A stretch of DNA of 59,965 bases, taken from Fimbriimonas sp. Its GTDB lineage: Bacteria > Armatimonadota > Fimbriimonadia > Fimbriimonadales > Fimbriimonadaceae. Below the pieces are notes generated by a model. The model did not search any database. It was not told the origin of the DNA and saw only the letters and a list, made by a program, of their open reading frames with translations. The DNA lies in assembly GCA_029866005.1 (NCBI GenBank), contig JARXAE010000027.1:64906-124870 (forward strand), read 5' to 3'. The position numbers were made by a program, and so were the translations under genes. This document shows, one piece after another, positions 58,163-59,965 of the stretch; positions within the stretch are counted from its first letter, which is position 1; each line of letters opens with the position of its first letter.

Positions 58163-59547
58163 CAGACCATCTCGCGAGGATCAGCGAAACTGCCCTTGAT
58201 CGCCGTCGCAGCGGCGGTGCTTGGCGAAACGAGGTGGGTTCGGGATCCTGGTCCCTGGCGACCCTCATAGGGTCTGTTCGAGGTCGAAGCCGATCGCTCG
58301 CCAGGACGCAAAATATCTCCGTTCATGCCGAGACACATCGAGCAGCCCGCCATATGCCATTCGAATCCGGCAGCCTTGAAAACTTCGCTGAGTCCTTCCT
58401 TCTCGGACTGGGCCTTGACTGCCTCGCTGCCAGGAACGACCATTGCGCGAACTCCGGATGCAACAGTCCGACCTCGAACTACGGAGGCCGCTTCACGCAA
58501 ATCTTCAATCCGCGAGTTAGTGCATGAGCCGATGAAGACGGTGTTGACGCGCTGATCGGACATCGCATCTCCCGCCTTCAGTCCCATGTACTTCAAGGCT
58601 CGCTCCTCTGCCGCGTCGCGCGGCTCGGGAATCACCCCGTCCACATCCACCGTCATCGCCGGGGTAGTTCCCCAGGTGACTTGCGGCTTGAGGTCGCTGG
58701 CATCCAAAATTTCGTGGCGGTCAAACGCCGACTCATGATCAGTCCGCAAGTCGGCACACGAAGCAACCATGGCGTCAAAGTCAGCGCCTTTGGGAGCAAA
58801 TGGACGGTCCTCGGCAGAGATGTAATCAAACGTGACCTGATCCGGGGCAATCAATCCAGCCCGGGCACCCATCTCGATCGACATATTGCAGATCGTCATT
58901 CGTCCGCTCATCGGCAATTTGGAAATAGCGGAACCGTAGTATTCCGCAACGTATCCCGTTCCCCCGCTCGCGCCGAGTTTGCGGATGATGGCCAAGATGA
59001 CGTCCTTTGCAGTCACTCCTAAGCCAAGCTCCCCATCGATCCGAATTCCGAGCGACTTTCCTTTTCCAGGAGTGCGAAGAGTCTGAGTCGCCAAGACGTG
59101 CTCGACTTCAGTCGTACCAATTCCAAAGGCTAACGCGCCGAAGGCACCGTGAGTCGAGGTGTGGCTGTCGCCGCAGACAATTGTTAGACCTGGCAATGTG
59201 ATTCCAAGCTGTGGCCCAATGACGTGAACAATGCCCTGTTTCGCGTGTCCGTAGCCGAACAGCGGAACGCCGAACTCTTTCGCATTCCGAGCCAGAGCCG
59301 CCAGTTGCTTACCGCTGAGCGATGACTCATCAATCGCTCGTCCATCGGTCGGAACGTTGTGGTCAACCGTCGCAAATGTAAGATCAGGGCGACGAACACT
59401 CCGACCTTGCTCGCGCAAACCATCGAACGCCTGAGGTGAGGTGACTTCGTGGACGAGGTGCCGGTCAATGTAGATGAGGGTTCCCCCGCCCGGAAGATCA
59501 GCAACCACATGCCGATCCCAAACCTTGTCGAAAAGCGTCTTTGCCAC
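58162..59547 (-). CDS. leuC: 3-isopropylmalate dehydratase large subunit
   Basis: LeuC with LeuD isomerises 2- to 3-isopropylmalate in leucine synthesis using a 4Fe-4S cluster. The 461 residues have cluster cysteines in [18 protein letters not shown] and [14 protein letters not shown], plus [21 protein letters not shown]. leuD is not in the window after leuC on this side; TfoX follows instead. Confidence 0.96.
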   Translation of the reverse strand: MAKTLFDKVWDRHVVADLPGGGTLIYIDRHLVHEVTSPQAFDGLREQGRSVRRPDLTFATVDHNVPTDGRAIDESSLSGKQLAALARNAKEFGVPLFGYGHAKQGIVHVIGPQLGITLPGLTIVCGDSHTSTHGAFGALAFGIGTTEVEHVLATQTLRTPGKGKSLGIRIDGELGLGVTAKDVILAIIRKLGASGGTGYVAEYYGSAISKLPMSGRMTICNMSIEMGARAGLIAPDQVTFDYISAEDRPFAPKGADFDAMVASCADLRTDHESAFDRHEILDASDLKPQVTWGTTPAMTVDVDGVIPEPRDAAEERALKYMGLKAGDAMSDQRVNTVFIGSCTNSRIEDLREAASVVRGRTVASGVRAMVVPGSEAVKAQSEKEGLSEVFKAAGFEWHMAGCSMCLGMNGDILRPGERSASTSNRPYEGRQGPGSRTHLVSPSTAAATAIKGSFADPREMV

Positions 59548-59565
59548 GCTTCTATTCTACTAGGA

Positions 59566-59965
59566 TCACAAGTAGTCGGCAGGATCGACCTGCTTGCCGT
59601 TCACCCGAACTTCGAAGTGCAGGTGAGGACCCGTCGACATCCCTGAGGAGCCAACCTCGCCGACTTTGTATCCCGCTCCGATCCGATCTCCCACTTCGAC
59701 ATTCAGCTGTGAGAGGTGGGCGTACGCGGTTTCAAATCCCTCGCGGTGTTCGATGATCACAATGTTTCCGAATCCGTTGAGCTCTCCAGAGAAGGTGACC
59801 TTTCCGGCAGCCGCGGCACTGACTCGGGTGCCGTAAGGTCCAGCGAAGTCCATGCCCTTGTGCATCCGCTCCTCGTTATGAATCGGATGCATTCGCATTC
59901 CAAACGAGCTCGTTTGACGCGTATCGATTGGCCTCAAAAGTGGCGCGCTGCGAGAGGGTGTCAGC
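59566..59965 (-). CDS. M23 family metallopeptidase, partial
   Basis: The end of a secreted peptidoglycan-cutting or LytM-type protein; the reading frame stays open to the window edge. The visible 133 residues have the zinc ligands in RMHKGMDFAGPYGT and the HLH motif in TGPHLHFEVRVNG. The catalytic pattern is complete. It lies 18 bases before the leuC start on the same strand. Confidence 0.93.
   Translation of the reverse strand, partial: LTPSRSAPLLRPIDTRQTSSFGMRMHPIHNEERMHKGMDFAGPYGTRVSAAAAGKVTFSGELNGFGNIVIIEHREGFETAYAHLSQLNVEVGDRIGAGYKVGEVGSSGMSTGPHLHFEVRVNGKQVDPADYL

Noticed and set aside
1-59965. tRNA, rRNA, CRISPR or insertion-sequence genes
   Set aside because: By eye no cloverleaf, repeat-spacer array, transposase or terminal inverted repeats were seen, but without a tRNA or repeat scan a small tRNA could be missed.

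Overview
The window looks like chromosomal DNA from a diderm, free-living bacterium, most likely an Armatimonadota member of the Fimbriimonadia type. That placement is inferred from gene content, not from a search. The evidence is a lipopolysaccharide-export (Lpt) gene set, a PEP-CTERM protein, type II prepilin-like proteins, flavin-dependent thymidylate synthase ThyX, an ARC/Mpa-type proteasomal ATPase outside the Actinobacteria, and a Ycf45/SpoIIIAA-like R3H ATPase. No rRNA, tRNA, CRISPR array, insertion sequence or prophage was seen. Genes are tightly packed on both strands in short operons. Only one stretch (41488-41860) exceeds 300 bases without a supported gene.

1-16.2 kb: the end of a sugar ABC permease, a degenerate cyclase-like protein, a DUF488 protein with a pyrimidine-nucleoside phosphorylase, an AraC regulator, an ARC-like AAA ATPase, a CBS-GGDEF protein and a DnaA-like ATPase. 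A perfect DnaA box lies about 180 bp upstream of the DnaA-like gene. Next comes the likely operon prfB / DUF1573 protein / tetraheme cytochrome. prfB needs a programmed +1 frameshift. A secreted propeller-like protein, an orphan fliS pair and secreted or membrane proteins follow.

16.2-27.3 kb: an XRE-cupin regulator and then the ribosomal block rpsN-rpsH-rplF-rplR-rpsE-rpmD-rplO-secY-adk-map, then rpmJ-rpsM-rpsK-rpoA-rplQ-truA-rplM-rpsI, closed by a strong terminator. infA and rpsD are missing from their usual places. L30 carries a long Lys/Ala-rich tail.

27.4-42.8 kb: an accessory and metabolic mixture. It holds a PEP-CTERM protein, a formylglycine-generating-enzyme-like protein with a secreted partner, a YcxB-like gene broken by an amber codon, an O-methyltransferase, a YVTN-propeller/phosphoesterase fusion, two pseudopilins and thyX. 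An AbrB-Doc toxin-antitoxin pair, ndk, a sugar isomerase-like protein, ispE, maf, ilvA, a Rieske oxygenase and two small membrane proteins complete it.

42.8-60 kb: typA, an ABM-fold protein, a YqgF-like nuclease-fold protein, a DUF3084 coiled-coil protein, and lptG/F-lptB-lptA-lptC overlapping rlmN. HtrA and the Ycf45-like ATPase follow on the plus strand. The rpmH-rnpA-yidD-yidC-jag cluster has no dnaA beside it. The window ends with a secreted protein, a TfoX-like protein, leuC and a truncated M23 peptidase. The clearest unusual items are the prfB recoding site, the amber-interrupted YcxB gene, the ARC ATPase lacking a proteasome-docking tail, the DnaA-like gene near a DnaA box, the cytochrome / DUF1573 pair, and a promoter-like motif shared by the two ribosomal-protein units.
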